In this document: in pieces, positions 19,075-27,282 of the stretch
Numbering within the stretch: the stretch's first letter is position 1
How the letters are laid out: each line of letters opens with the position of its first letter
Source of the DNA: Arthrobacter sp. U41
GTDB lineage: Bacteria; Actinomycetota; Actinomycetes; Actinomycetales; Micrococcaceae
NCBI RefSeq assembly: GCF_007679325.1
Contig: NZ_VEGI01000001.1
Coordinates: 558,001 to 622,000, forward strand
Reading direction: 5' to 3'
DNA length: 64,000 nucleotides
Program-made: the position numbers and the translations under genes
The notes under the pieces: model-generated
Database searches by the model: none
What the model saw: only the letters and a program-made list of their open reading frames with translations
What the model was told of the DNA's origin: nothing

Positions 19075-19320
19075 ATGGCTAGCAACGAAGAGATCCTGGC
19101 CGGCCTGGCTGAAATCGTCAACGAAGAGACCGGCCTGGCCACCGAGGCTGTCGAAATGGACAAGTCCTTCACCGAGGACCTGGACATCGACTCCATCTCG
19201 ATGATGACGATCGTCGTCAACGCCGAAGAGAAGTTCGGCGTGCGCATCCCGGACGAAGAGGTCAAAAACCTCAAGACCGTCGGCGACGCCGTCAGCTTCA
19301 TCGCCAGCGCACAGGCCTAA
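19075..19320 (+). CDS. acpP: Acyl carrier protein
   Basis: This small acidic protein of 81 residues carries growing acyl chains on 4'-phosphopantetheine. The attachment Ser is in EDLDIDSISMM (about residue 40), where DSIS replaces the more common DSLS. AAAAGGAG lies just upstream of the start, a strong ribosome binding site suited to this abundant protein. It is followed by a stable hairpin before fabF. Confidence 0.96.
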   Translation: MASNEEILAGLAEIVNEETGLATEAVEMDKSFTEDLDIDSISMMTIVVNAEEKFGVRIPDEEVKNLKTVGDAVSFIASAQA

Positions 19321-19334
19321 TTCAGGCCCGGGCC

Positions 19335-19364
19335 GGTCCGGGGGCGCAGCTGCACCCCCGGACC
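19335..19364 (+). terminator. Intra-operon hairpin between acpP and fabF (possible attenuator)
   Basis: A perfect 10-bp stem GGTCCGGGGG/CCCCCGGACC encloses a 10-nt loop, 14 bp after the acpP stop. There is no T-tract. Placed inside the operon it could protect the acpP message or reduce read-through into fabF. Confidence 0.55.
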
Positions 19365-19474
19365 GCGCCATTTGCAGCACCATCCACTGCACCACCCCAG
19401 AGTTTTTCAAACGCAGGCCCCGGCCACCGCCCCAGGTTCCGGATAAAGCAGGCGCACCGACAGAGAGTGATCCC

Positions 19475-20710
19475 ATGGCACGCAAAGTAGTCATTACCGG
19501 TCTGGGTGCCACCACACCCATTGGCGGCGATGTCCCCACGATGTGGAAGAACGCGCTGAAGGGCGTCTCCGGCGCGCACACGCTTGAGGACGACTGGGTG
19601 GCCAAGTACGAGCTCCCCGTCCACTTTGCCGCACGCGCGTCCAACCCCGCCACCGAGGTCCTGAGCCGGGTTGAGGCCAAGCGGATGGACCCCTCCACGC
19701 AGTTCGCCGTAGTGGCCTCCCGCGAGGCGTGGGCCGACGCCGGCATCACCGAAATCGACCACGACCGTCTGGCAGTGGCCTTCGCCACGGGCATCGGCGG
19801 TGTCTGGACGCTCCTGGACGCGTGGGACACCCTGCGCGAAAAGGGCCCGCGCCGCGTCCTGCCGATGACCGTGCCCATGCTGATGCCCAACGGCCCGGCC
19901 GCCGCGGTGAGCCTTGACCTGGGTGCCCGCGCCGGCGCCCACACCCCCGTCTCCGCCTGCGCGTCCGGCACCGAAGCCGTTCACATGGGCCTGGACCTGA
20001 TCCGCTCCGGCAAGGCCGACGTCGTCGTCTGCGGCGGCGCCGAAGCCGCCATCCACCCGATGCCGATCGCCGCGTTCGCCTCCATGCAGGCGCTTTCGCG
20101 CCGCAACGACGATCCCGAGCACGCCTCACGCCCCTACGACCTTGGCCGCGACGGCTTCGTTATGGGCGAGGGCGCCGGTGCCCTGGTGCTCGAGGCCGAG
20201 GAACACGCGCTGGCCCGCGGCGCCCGGATTTACGCCGAGCTGGCCGGCACGTCCGTGACAGCTGATGCGTACCACATCACCGCCCCGGACCCCGAGGGCC
20301 TCGGCGCCACCCGGGCACTGAAGGCCGCCATGTTCGACGGCCGGATCCAGCCGGAGGACGTGGTGCACGTCAACGCGCACGCCACCTCCACCCCGGTTGG
20401 CGACAAGCCCGAGTACGCGGCCCTCAAGGCCGCCCTCGGTAAGCAGCTGGACAGCGTCGCCGTCTCGGCCACGAAGTCGCAGATGGGGCACCTGCTGGGC
20501 GCCTCCGGTGCGGTGGAAGCCGTGCTGACCGTTATGGCCATCTACGACCGCAAGGCCCCGGTGACCATCAACCTTGAGAACCAGGATCCGGAGATCCCGC
20601 TCGACGTCGTCACGAGCGCCCGCGAACTGCCGTCGGGCAGCATCGCGGCGCTGAGCAACTCCTTCGGCTTCGGCGGCCACAACGCCGTGATCGCGGTCCG
20701 GAGCATCTAG
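19475..20710 (+). CDS. fabF: Beta-ketoacyl-ACP synthase II
   Basis: FabF (411 residues) performs the elongation condensations of fatty acid synthesis. The catalytic triad is visible: Cys in VSACASGTEA (about residue 166), His in NAHATSTPVGD (about residue 305) and His in SQMGHLLGASG (about residue 338); GFGGHN closes the fold. It is the last gene of the fab operon; a strong palindrome follows. In related genomes the next gene is the convergent DUF3145 gene, here displaced to 25.4 kb. Confidence 0.96.
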   Translation: MARKVVITGLGATTPIGGDVPTMWKNALKGVSGAHTLEDDWVAKYELPVHFAARASNPATEVLSRVEAKRMDPSTQFAVVASREAWADAGITEIDHDRLAVAFATGIGGVWTLLDAWDTLREKGPRRVLPMTVPMLMPNGPAAAVSLDLGARAGAHTPVSACASGTEAVHMGLDLIRSGKADVVVCGGAEAAIHPMPIAAFASMQALSRRNDDPEHASRPYDLGRDGFVMGEGAGALVLEAEEHALARGARIYAELAGTSVTADAYHITAPDPEGLGATRALKAAMFDGRIQPEDVVHVNAHATSTPVGDKPEYAALKAALGKQLDSVAVSATKSQMGHLLGASGAVEAVLTVMAIYDRKAPVTINLENQDPEIPLDVVTSARELPSGSIAALSNSFGFGGHNAVIAVRSI

Positions 20711-20737
20711 CCCGGGCGGCGCGCAGCTCACCGAGAT

Positions 20738-20782
20738 GACAGATGGCGGCAATGTTCTTCGTGAACATTGCCGCCATCTGTC
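20738..20782 (+). repeat. 45-bp palindrome, left copy (fabF terminator / island edge)
   Basis: Two perfect 20-nt arms (20738-20757 and 20763-20782) enclose the loop TTCGT. A copy with one base difference lies at 25338-25382, in the same orientation judged by its loop. It can act as a terminator for fabF (followed by GTTTCG) and marks the left edge of the lower-GC insertion. Confidence 0.85.
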
Positions 20783-21165
20783 GTTTCGACGATGCTCCTA
20801 TAGGCGTCAAATCCGCAGTTACCGGGTGTTCCTCATAAAAGTCAGCGCGCTGACAAAAGATTGCTGATCACCTGACGTTCAGCAGGAAAGGCTGGTGCCT
20901 CTTCGCTTCAACCATTTTCGGGCATACCTTCGCTGCCGGCTGTTGCATCTAGTGCTGTCCGTGGCAAGCTTGGCCATCCCTGGGCATTGTCAGTGGCCGA
21001 GAGCATGGGCCAGCTTACCTGCAGCGAGTTTGCGAGATACGTACTCTGGAAAATAGATGGTTGCGGGCTATTGCTATATGTGAGCGCTGCCACCGATGAT
21101 GTTCTCGTGCGCAAGGGGGAGCACGAAGTTGCTCGCTGGGGAGCATTCATATTTGTGGGCGCAGC
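20783..21165. other. Lower-GC stretch without convincing gene
   Basis: This 380-bp segment is visibly poorer in GC than the flanking fab operon. Short frames exist on both strands (for example 20987-21298 on plus), but none has a recognisable motif, ribosome site or codon pattern. It probably holds the promoter of the protease gene and may contain decayed foreign DNA. Confidence 0.4.
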
Positions 21166-22533
21166 ATGGCTGCTTGTCGATCCGTTTTTTCCAGTCTTGT
21201 TAAATCCACCGTCACCTTGTCGAGGGTCGACGCCTTGGCCAAGAAGGCCCAAACACAACAGAGAAGGAGCCCTTGGGGCAGGGGAACTATTGCAGTAGTA
21301 GGACTCCTCGTTGCTTCGTTGGCTATTGCGGCTCCTGCCGAGTCAGCTAAACCTCCTGAGCCCGGGGACAACCAACCGACAGCGGACCCGGCCGACATTC
21401 CTATGGCGCCGCCGGAGGGGGTCCATAAAGTTATAGACAGCGTCTATGAAAAGGCGGAGGCTCGTGGCGTTACCCCGAATAACTTGTGGTACGAAGCGCA
21501 AGGGAAGGTCGTCGTTGCGTTCGTACCCCCTTCGCCGGAAGGTGACTTGGAGGGGTTCAAAGCTGATATCGCAGAGATGTCCGCAACGGCGGATGGCTTC
21601 ACTGTTTCATCCAAGGACGTGCTGCGAAGCCTCGACGAGAGCAAGGCTGCACAAGAACGCCTGACCAGTGACACAGAGTACTGGGCCGCACGCAACGTTA
21701 CGGTTACCGGATCAGGTATCAATACTGATGGGGATACCGTTGTAGCCGACGTTCTGAACGCCGAGACAGTGGAAGATGTCCGGCAGCAGATGGTTGCCCG
21801 GTATGGGCCAGTGGTGGACGTCCAAAACGTCGCGGCGAGGGCGCAGCCATCTGCATCGCGTCAAAGTGATTATTCTCCGTGGTACGGAGGGGATCGCATT
21901 ACTCTTCCGAGCGGCGGTGAGTGCACGAGCGGCTTTTCCGTCTACAAGCCCGGCTACGGTAGTTACATGCTGACTGCAGGTCATTGTTTCAGCGGAACCG
22001 GCCAGTCCACGTCTTACACTTTCACCCCGCCCTTTGGCTCAGCCTACTTCGGTTATGTTTCACAGTGGGAGAATACCTACGGTCAGCCCTCCGACTACGC
22101 TCTCGTTACCGGCAATTACTCTCCCTATGTCTGGAGCGGGGGGCCCAATGGAACGTCTTTCCTCCCAGTTACTTCATCGAATAATTCGAGCGGCGAGCCA
22201 ACCAATGAGGTCTGCTTCGACGGCGGCTTCACGGGACAAGTATGTCGTGGCATGGTAAACCGCACCAACGTAACATTGGACCTATCTAACGGTAATCGAA
22301 CGACGGGCTTGGTCGAAGCGATCCACTACGACCCGGGATACATGTGCCAGTTGGGCGACAGCGGCTCTCCAGTCTATGACGGGTACCTGCCAGGTGGACT
22401 GAGGGCACGTGGCATATTTGTTGCTCAGTTCGCCATCGAAACCCAAGCGCAAGTTTGCTACTACCTGCCATGGAATACGCTCGCATCCAGGCTCGGTTCG
22501 GCGCAGGGAAAGCTCCAGGTTGATGTGCCATGA
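21166..22533 (+). CDS. Secreted trypsin-like (S1) serine protease
   Basis: The 455-residue precursor has an N-terminal basic stretch (QQRRSPWGRG) and a hydrophobic segment at about residues 40-58 ending near ESA, consistent with a signal peptide. A pro-region of about 170 residues follows, and then a chymotrypsin-fold domain. The catalytic triad is intact: His273 in LTAGHC, Asp310 in PSDYAL and Ser399 in GDSGSP, with paired Cys residues. This resembles streptogrisin-like exported proteases. GC content is lower than that of the core genes. Its stop overlaps the following lipoprotein start (ATGA). The start codon is uncertain because no strong ribosome site is seen. Confidence 0.85.
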   Translation: MAACRSVFSSLVKSTVTLSRVDALAKKAQTQQRRSPWGRGTIAVVGLLVASLAIAAPAESAKPPEPGDNQPTADPADIPMAPPEGVHKVIDSVYEKAEARGVTPNNLWYEAQGKVVVAFVPPSPEGDLEGFKADIAEMSATADGFTVSSKDVLRSLDESKAAQERLTSDTEYWAARNVTVTGSGINTDGDTVVADVLNAETVEDVRQQMVARYGPVVDVQNVAARAQPSASRQSDYSPWYGGDRITLPSGGECTSGFSVYKPGYGSYMLTAGHCFSGTGQSTSYTFTPPFGSAYFGYVSQWENTYGQPSDYALVTGNYSPYVWSGGPNGTSFLPVTSSNNSSGEPTNEVCFDGGFTGQVCRGMVNRTNVTLDLSNGNRTTGLVEAIHYDPGYMCQLGDSGSPVYDGYLPGGLRARGIFVAQFAIETQAQVCYYLPWNTLASRLGSAQGKLQVDVP

Positions 22534-23006
22534 AAATCGGCGTCGTGAAAGTTAGGCTCGGTGTGGCCTTAGCAGTGCTTTGCATGTCAGCTTGCTCCAG
22601 CCAGTTGCCACAATCCGGAATTCCCGCCTCCGCATGGGAGGGCGCAACCGTCGACCCATTAAAGCCTGTCGGTATGCCGAAGGGTTTCCCGGCGCCTGGG
22701 CCGGTTCAGTTAGCTGAAGCCTATGATTCGGGAAACACGATAGGAACGTGGAGGCTAATAGAGCTCCGGAACGACAGTCAGGAGATCGTGATCCAATACT
22801 CCCAAGGCGGCGGTTGCACGGTTTCTAAGGGAGTATATGTAGCGGAAACTGATGAAAAGGTGGCTTTGGTACCCCTTTACGATGTACCCAACACGTCGTG
22901 TACGTCCAATAGCTCCTTGCGCGCGCCTTTCGGTATCGTGACGCTTTCGAGGCCGCTTGGGCAACGTCAACTTCTGCACGTTCCGGGCGAAGATAAGGCC
23001 TACTGA
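22530..23006 (+). CDS. Small predicted lipoprotein paired with the protease
   Basis: The 158-residue product begins with MKIGVVKVR and a hydrophobic core leading to CMSAC, a near-lipobox with the lipidated Cys expected at residue 22. The mature part has four further Cys (for example GGGCTV and NTSCTS) and no motif I recognise. The start overlaps the protease stop by 4 bp, so the two are probably translated together. Being exported beside a protease, it might be an inhibitor, chaperone or substrate-binding partner; that is only a guess. Confidence 0.65.
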   Translation: MKIGVVKVRLGVALAVLCMSACSSQLPQSGIPASAWEGATVDPLKPVGMPKGFPAPGPVQLAEAYDSGNTIGTWRLIELRNDSQEIVIQYSQGGGCTVSKGVYVAETDEKVALVPLYDVPNTSCTSNSSLRAPFGIVTLSRPLGQRQLLHVPGEDKAY

Positions 23007-23044
23007 CACCGCAAAAATAAGTGAACGGGGCTACGGTCGTGACT

Positions 23045-23114
23045 CCGGGGAAGGGCGGACTCTTGCAACATGTGCTAGCTAGCTGGATCTGGGCAGTGGT
23101 GCAGCCTTCCCCGG
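23045..23114. other. Large stem-loop near the IS110 right side
   Basis: A 10-bp inverted repeat CCGGGGAAGG (23045-23054) / CCTTCCCCGG (23105-23114) encloses 50 nt that include GCTAGCTAGC. It lies between the lipoprotein stop and the transposase stop and could be a terminator or part of the element's right end. Confidence 0.4.
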
Positions 23115-23156
23115 GCGTCCGTCCGTCGAAAATTTTCAGGTGCCCTAACTTCTCCC

Positions 23157-24431
23157 TCAGTTCGTACCTTTTGCGGATCTCTCACCATGGCTGGCCCTTC
23201 CACGCCGCTCTTGCCCGTCAGGCTGACATGCCATCAACCATTGACGGTACATCGCTGCAAGCTCGTCGTTGCGGATGAGCCCGCGTTCCAAGCGCGAGAG
23301 GATCGACGGCCACTGGCCAAGTTCGCGGGCAGCGGTCGTGATGGTGACGCTCAGCTTGGTGCGCATGTGACGCAAATCGGTGTTGTTCGGTGCTGGTTGC
23401 GGGTTAGTGATCTGGCGGTAAATTTCCCGCGCCACGTAGCGTTTGAGGCATCGCATGATTTCTCGTTTGCTTTTACCCTCCGCGGTGCGTTTGTTCACGT
23501 AGTCCTTGGTTCGCGGGCACGAGGCCATGCGGACCAGGACGACCGAATGGAGGGCGTGGTTGGCGTTGCGGTCTCCGCCTCTGCTGAGCCGGTGGCGGGT
23601 TGTTTTTCCCGATGAGGCCGGTATGGGTGCGACCCCGACGAGCGAAGCGAATTGTGCCTCGTTTCCCAGGCGGTCCGGGTTGTCGCCGACGGTGACGAGC
23701 AGTTGGCTGGCCACTTCCGTGCCGACGCCGGGTAGGTCACAGAGCATCGGGGCATAGGTGTCGATGATTTCCTTGAGTGCGGCGTCCGTGGCGGTGATCT
23801 CTGCTGAGAGGGACTGGCAACGCGTGGCCAGGGCCTTCAGTGTCAGGAGGCAAACATAGGTTGGGTCGCCCATATGTCCCGAAGGCCTGGTGCGCTGCAG
23901 GGCGGTGATTAGCGCTGTGGCCCCGAGTGCCCGGTATTTTGCGCGGAGTTTGTCCGGGGCCGTAACCAGGAGCCCTTTGATCTGGTTGATTGCGGCGGTG
24001 CGGGCCTTGACCGCTGATGTGCGGGCGGCCCGCAGGACTCGCAGGCATTCAACGGGGCCGTCTTTGGCTTTCGGGATCGCGGTGGTCCGGCCGTCGAGTA
24101 CTGATTGAGCGGCCTGATAGGCGTCCAGCGGATCGGACTTTCCCTTGAGCCGCCGCGCTGCTCGGTTCGGGCGGTTCACCTCCAGCACGGTCAGCCCTTC
24201 GCTGCGAAGGGTCCTGGTGAGTTCGGCGCCGTAGGATCCCGTTCCCTCGACACCGATGGCGGTGACGGTGCCGTGGCTGGTGATGAAGTCTACGATCTTC
24301 CGGTATCCGGATCCCACGGCCAGGAATTCCTTGTCCGCGAGGGGTCTGCCGTGTTCGTTGATGATGGCGACGTGGTGTGTGTCGGCGTGGGTGTCGATGC
24401 CCGCGATGACTTGGATTGATTCGTTTGCCAA
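23157..24431 (-). CDS. IS110-family transposase (DEDD/serine recombinase)
   Basis: This full-length 424-residue transposase has the RuvC-like DEDD domain at the N-terminus (Asp in AGIDTHADTHH, Glu in GVEGTGSYG, Asp in KSDPLDAYQAA). After a helical middle comes the C-terminal domain with LPGVG and the APIPASSGKTTR segment, which holds the probable catalytic Ser, then RLSRGGDRNAN. Members insert through a guide (bridge) RNA encoded in the flank of the element. The apparent start is TTG at 24431, with no strong ribosome site. No frameshift or internal stop is seen, so it may be active. Confidence 0.93.
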   Translation of the reverse strand: MANESIQVIAGIDTHADTHHVAIINEHGRPLADKEFLAVGSGYRKIVDFITSHGTVTAIGVEGTGSYGAELTRTLRSEGLTVLEVNRPNRAARRLKGKSDPLDAYQAAQSVLDGRTTAIPKAKDGPVECLRVLRAARTSAVKARTAAINQIKGLLVTAPDKLRAKYRALGATALITALQRTRPSGHMGDPTYVCLLTLKALATRCQSLSAEITATDAALKEIIDTYAPMLCDLPGVGTEVASQLLVTVGDNPDRLGNEAQFASLVGVAPIPASSGKTTRHRLSRGGDRNANHALHSVVLVRMASCPRTKDYVNKRTAEGKSKREIMRCLKRYVAREIYRQITNPQPAPNNTDLRHMRTKLSVTITTAARELGQWPSILSRLERGLIRNDELAAMYRQWLMACQPDGQERRGRASHGERSAKGTN

Positions 24432-24496
24432 GATGGAAATTGCCCCTCAGTCGAGACCAATGCTGATTGATCGGGCGCGGGCCAGGTGGGCAGACA

Positions 24497-24670
24497 AAAC
24501 GGTAATGGGACTGGTCGAATCAGGCTCCTATGAAGTCATGTCCGCCTGGCTCAACACCCCTTTGACGGACCTTGAGCCGGCGGACAAATCGTCGGAAAGA
24601 CAGTGCCGCCAGGCACGTCAGTTTTTTGCTGAGTCACGCCGGCTCAAGACCAGTTCCAGTATTACCGTTT
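24497..24670 (-). ncRNA. Candidate IS110 bridge RNA
   Basis: The non-coding leader of the transposase folds strongly. Outer arms AAACGGTAAT (24497-24506) and ATTACCGTTT (24661-24670) pair, continued by ACTGGTC/GACCAGT (24510-24516 with 24648-24654). Inside, a 15-bp stem with one bulge (24539-24554 with 24572-24586) holds a 17-nt loop, and GTGCC/GGCAC forms a small hairpin at 24603-24616. The total of about 174 nt, on the 5' side of the gene, agrees with the size and place known for IS110-group bridge RNAs. Transcription is not shown. Confidence 0.55.
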
Positions 24671-25238
24671 AGTTGAGGCGGTAGTCGTTGATGACGACGC
24701 CGGACTGGAAGCGTTCGCTCGCGGTCAGCTCCGCGTCCCGGGGCAAGTAGCCGCGCCCGGCGAAGAGCGGGATGCCGGCCCCGAACATCACCGGGTTGAC
24801 CTTCAGGACCAGCCGGTCGATCTCCCCGGCCAGGGCCGAGGCCAGTTGCCCTCCGCCGCACAACCAGATGTCCGCGCCATCCGTCTCGGCTTTGAGTGAC
24901 CTGACGACCGTGACCGGTTCCGCCGCGATGGTGGTGATCCCTGGAGCCCCCGTGCGCGTCCGGGAGAACACGTGCTGCCGCAGATGCGGGTAGGGGTTGT
25001 CGAGACCCTGCTCCAGACCCACGGCGTAGGTGTTCCAGCCCATCAGGACGGTATCGAAGCGGGACAGTGTGGGCGTCAGTCCCAGCGCGGCCAGGGCCGG
25101 CGCGGGAAGAGCGTCTGTGTAGTCCCGCAGAATCGTTTCCATGTGGTCGCCTGTGACGGGAAACGCATCAAAGGTATGGTCCGGTGCCGCGATGTATCCG
25201 TCCAGGCTCACTGCGACGTAGTAGACGAGCTCTCGCAT
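24669..25238 (-). CDS. RibD C-terminal / dihydrofolate reductase-like protein
   Basis: The 189-residue single-domain protein starts RELVYYVAVSLDGYIA, the typical opening of the RibD_C/DHFR-like fold, and has VLMGWNTY (about residue 70), IWLCGGGQLA (about residue 125) and LVLKVNPVMFGAGIPLF. Family members are NADPH-dependent reductases of pteridine- or flavin-precursor-like substrates; many stand-alone ones have no known substrate. The ATG at 25238 is preferred because GGAG lies 5 bases upstream. It belongs to the insertion between the two 45-bp palindromes. Confidence 0.85.
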   Translation of the reverse strand: MRELVYYVAVSLDGYIAAPDHTFDAFPVTGDHMETILRDYTDALPAPALAALGLTPTLSRFDTVLMGWNTYAVGLEQGLDNPYPHLRQHVFSRTRTGAPGITTIAAEPVTVVRSLKAETDGADIWLCGGGQLASALAGEIDRLVLKVNPVMFGAGIPLFAGRGYLPRDAELTASERFQSGVVINDYRLN

Positions 25239-25337
25239 CTTCTCTCCAATCATGGCTTATGAAGCGGTGTGAAGAGACTACGACAAATGGTGCGGCGAGC
25301 AGTGGTACAGGGCCACGAAGTGCGGCCTCTGCGAAAC

Positions 25338-25382
25338 GACAGATGGCGGCGATGTTCTTCGTGAACATTGCCGCCATCTGTC
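25338..25382 (-). repeat. 45-bp palindrome, right copy (DUF3145 terminator / island edge)
   Basis: It is identical to the copy at 20738-20782 at 44 of 45 positions, with the same loop TTCGT; the single change gives a G-T pair in the stem. It lies 56 bp past the DUF3145 stop, read on the minus strand, followed there by GTTTCG. The two copies are exactly 4600 bp apart. Confidence 0.85.
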
Positions 25383-25438
25383 GTGTGGCGTAGCTATGGA
25401 GTGTTTCGGTCTGGCCCGTCGGGGCCTGCGGAGGAGGC

Positions 25439-25942
25439 TTAGCCCACCTGGTGGAGCCAGCGCACGGGAGCGCCTTCGGCGGCGTGCCGGAAAGGCTCGA
25501 GTTCCTCGTCCCATGCTTCGCCGAGGGCCAGGGACAGCTCATGGTAGACCGCGGAGGGGTCGCCAGCGCCGGATTCGTAGGCGTAGCGGATGCGGTCCTC
25601 GGAGACCATGATGTTGCCGTGCACGTCCGTGACGGCGTGGAAGATGCCAAGTTCGGGCGTGTGGGACCAGCGGCCGCCATCAACGCCCTGGCTGGGTTCT
25701 TCCGTGACTTCGTAGCGCAGGTGCGCCCAGCCCCGAAGAGCGGACGCCAATTGAGCTCCCGTGCCCGGGTTACCGGTCCACGACAGCTCGGCCCGGAACA
25801 TTCCGGGCGCTGCTGGCTGAGCAGTCCACTCAAGGTCGGTCCGCTTGTCCACAACAGACCCTATGGCCCACTCAACGTGGGGGCACAGGGCAGTCGGGGC
25901 CGAGTGAACGAACAACACACCGCGGGTCAGTGCAACAGACAT
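25439..25942 (-). CDS. DUF3145 family protein
   Basis: The 167-residue actinobacterial protein has the family opening RGVLFVHSAPTALCPHVEWAIG (residues 6-27) and the Trp-rich middle with GRWSHTPE. I chose the ATG at 25942 because GGAGG lies 5 bases upstream. The family is usually found next to fabF, pointing to some link with fatty acid synthesis, but no function is established. Here the usual adjacency is broken by the 4.6-kb insertion. No signal peptide or membrane segment is visible. Confidence 0.9.
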   Translation of the reverse strand: MSVALTRGVLFVHSAPTALCPHVEWAIGSVVDKRTDLEWTAQPAAPGMFRAELSWTGNPGTGAQLASALRGWAHLRYEVTEEPSQGVDGGRWSHTPELGIFHAVTDVHGNIMVSEDRIRYAYESGAGDPSAVYHELSLALGEAWDEELEPFRHAAEGAPVRWLHQVG

Positions 25943-26241
25943 TCCATCCTCCATAGCTGTAGGTACGTCTTCCCCAACGACCTCTGCCTGGATGTCTGTC
26001 TGTTGCGCGGGTCCGTAGTGATGCGGTGGTCCTGGCCAGACTATTAAGTTACTGCCCGGATTTTCGGTGGTACTTGATGCTTGGGAGCTTCAAGCAACAC
26101 TTGAAAGTTGCCGGGCGTGAGTCTTATTCTGCCGTACCCTACCTAATTACGCCAGTGCAATTCGGCGCGTCTTTTCCGGCGCGCCGCGCGGCGTCCCTGA
26201 GAGGGTGGTCCGGGGTGGCAAGCCCGGCCGAGGTGGCGGCT
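25943..26241. other. Intergenic region between xerC and the DUF3145 gene
   Basis: About 300 bp, of lower GC in the first 150 bases, with no convincing gene. It contains imperfect inverted repeats (TTCAAG...CTTGAA near 26090-26107) and must include the DUF3145 promoter on the minus strand. Confidence 0.4.
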
Positions 26242-27168
26242 TCAGGCCCTCGGATGGGCCTGCTGGTAGCTCTGCCGGAGCCTCTCGACCGAAACATGAG
26301 TGTAGATCTGGGTTGTTGCCAGGCTGCTGTGGCCCAGGATTTCCTGCACCGCGCGAAGGTCGGCGCCGCCGTCGAGCAGGTGTGTGGCGGCGGAGTGCCG
26401 CAGGGCGTGCGGCCCCGTGGCGGCGGTGTCCCCCAAGGCCTCCAGCAAGTCGTGGACGACGCTGCGGACCTGCCGCTGGTCCACCCGCTTGCCGCGCGCA
26501 CCAAGGAACAGTGCCGGGCCGGAGGTTTCCGCGACGAGGGAGGGCCGGCCCCGGCGCAGCCAGTCGTCGACGGCGAGCGCGGCCGGCAGTCCGTAAGGCA
26601 CCGTGCGTTCCTTGTTGCCCTTGCCGAGCACCCGGAGGGTCCTGCGGTCGGGATCGAGGTCGTCCACGTCGAGACCCGCCAGTTCGCCGACCCGGATGCC
26701 CGTGGCGTACAGCAGCTCAACCATGGCCCGGTTACGCAGGGGCAGCGGACCGCCCTCGGCGGCAGCTGTTTCGGTACCTTCGACGAGCCGGAGGACCTGC
26801 TGCTGGTGCAGCACGCCAGGCAGGGACTTCTCCCGCTTCGGTGCCTTCAGCCGCAGTGCAGGGTCCGCGTCGATCAGTTCCTCGCGGACGGCCCAGGCCG
26901 TGAACGCCCTGGCGGTGGCGGAGCGGCGGGCCAGCGTGGCGCGCGACATCCCGGACTCGCTTTGCGAGCCCAGCCAGCGGCGCAGGGTTCCCAGTTCCAG
27001 TCCTGCAAGATCCTCCACTCCCTCCGAGGCCGCGAAGCCCAGGAGACTTCCGACGTCGGCGAGGTACGCGCGCACGGTGTGGGCCGATCGGCCGCGTTCC
27101 GCTTCCAGATAGCGGCCGAATGCCTGGGCGGCGGTGGCCAGTGCGGCCGGCATCTGCTGAGTGGGCAC
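26242..27168 (-). CDS. xerC: Tyrosine recombinase XerC
   Basis: The 308-residue recombinase has an N-terminal SAM-like DNA-binding domain (residues 10-100) and a catalytic domain with Arg in [12 protein letters not shown], Lys in [18 protein letters not shown], the [11 protein letters not shown]is and the nucleophile Tyr in IYTHVS. With XerD it resolves chromosome dimers at dif. The start is given as GTG at 27168; an ATG at 27153 is also possible. It is the last gene of the minus-strand run yraN-comM-dprA-xerC. Confidence 0.93.
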   Translation of the reverse strand: MPTQQMPAALATAAQAFGRYLEAERGRSAHTVRAYLADVGSLLGFAASEGVEDLAGLELGTLRRWLGSQSESGMSRATLARRSATARAFTAWAVREELIDADPALRLKAPKREKSLPGVLHQQQVLRLVEGTETAAAEGGPLPLRNRAMVELLYATGIRVGELAGLDVDDLDPDRRTLRVLGKGNKERTVPYGLPAALAVDDWLRRGRPSLVAETSGPALFLGARGKRVDQRQVRSVVHDLLEALGDTAATGPHALRHSAATHLLDGGADLRAVQEILGHSSLATTQIYTHVSVERLRQSYQQAHPRA

Positions 27169-27282
27169 TCCCCTACTCTCGCAGGATTCGCCGGGCGATC
27201 AAGGAGCCCGGCGGCGAGCCGCGGGTCTGGTCGCTGCCGCCGCTGCCTGCACTGCCTGCGCCACGCCCGGGCCAGTCCCCGG

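Larger units (their letters stand above)
23115..24670 (-). mobile_element. IS110-family insertion element (approximate limits)
   Basis: The element comprises the intact transposase gene plus a non-coding leader of about 235 bp on its 5' side and a short 3' flank. IS110 elements lack standard terminal inverted repeats, so the ends cannot be fixed from one copy. The right-hand limit here is set by the folded leader, which reaches the 3' end of the RibD-like gene. Confidence 0.65.

Noticed and set aside
20987..21298. 103-codon frame ahead of the protease
   Set aside because: Overlaps the protease start in another frame and has no recognisable feature.
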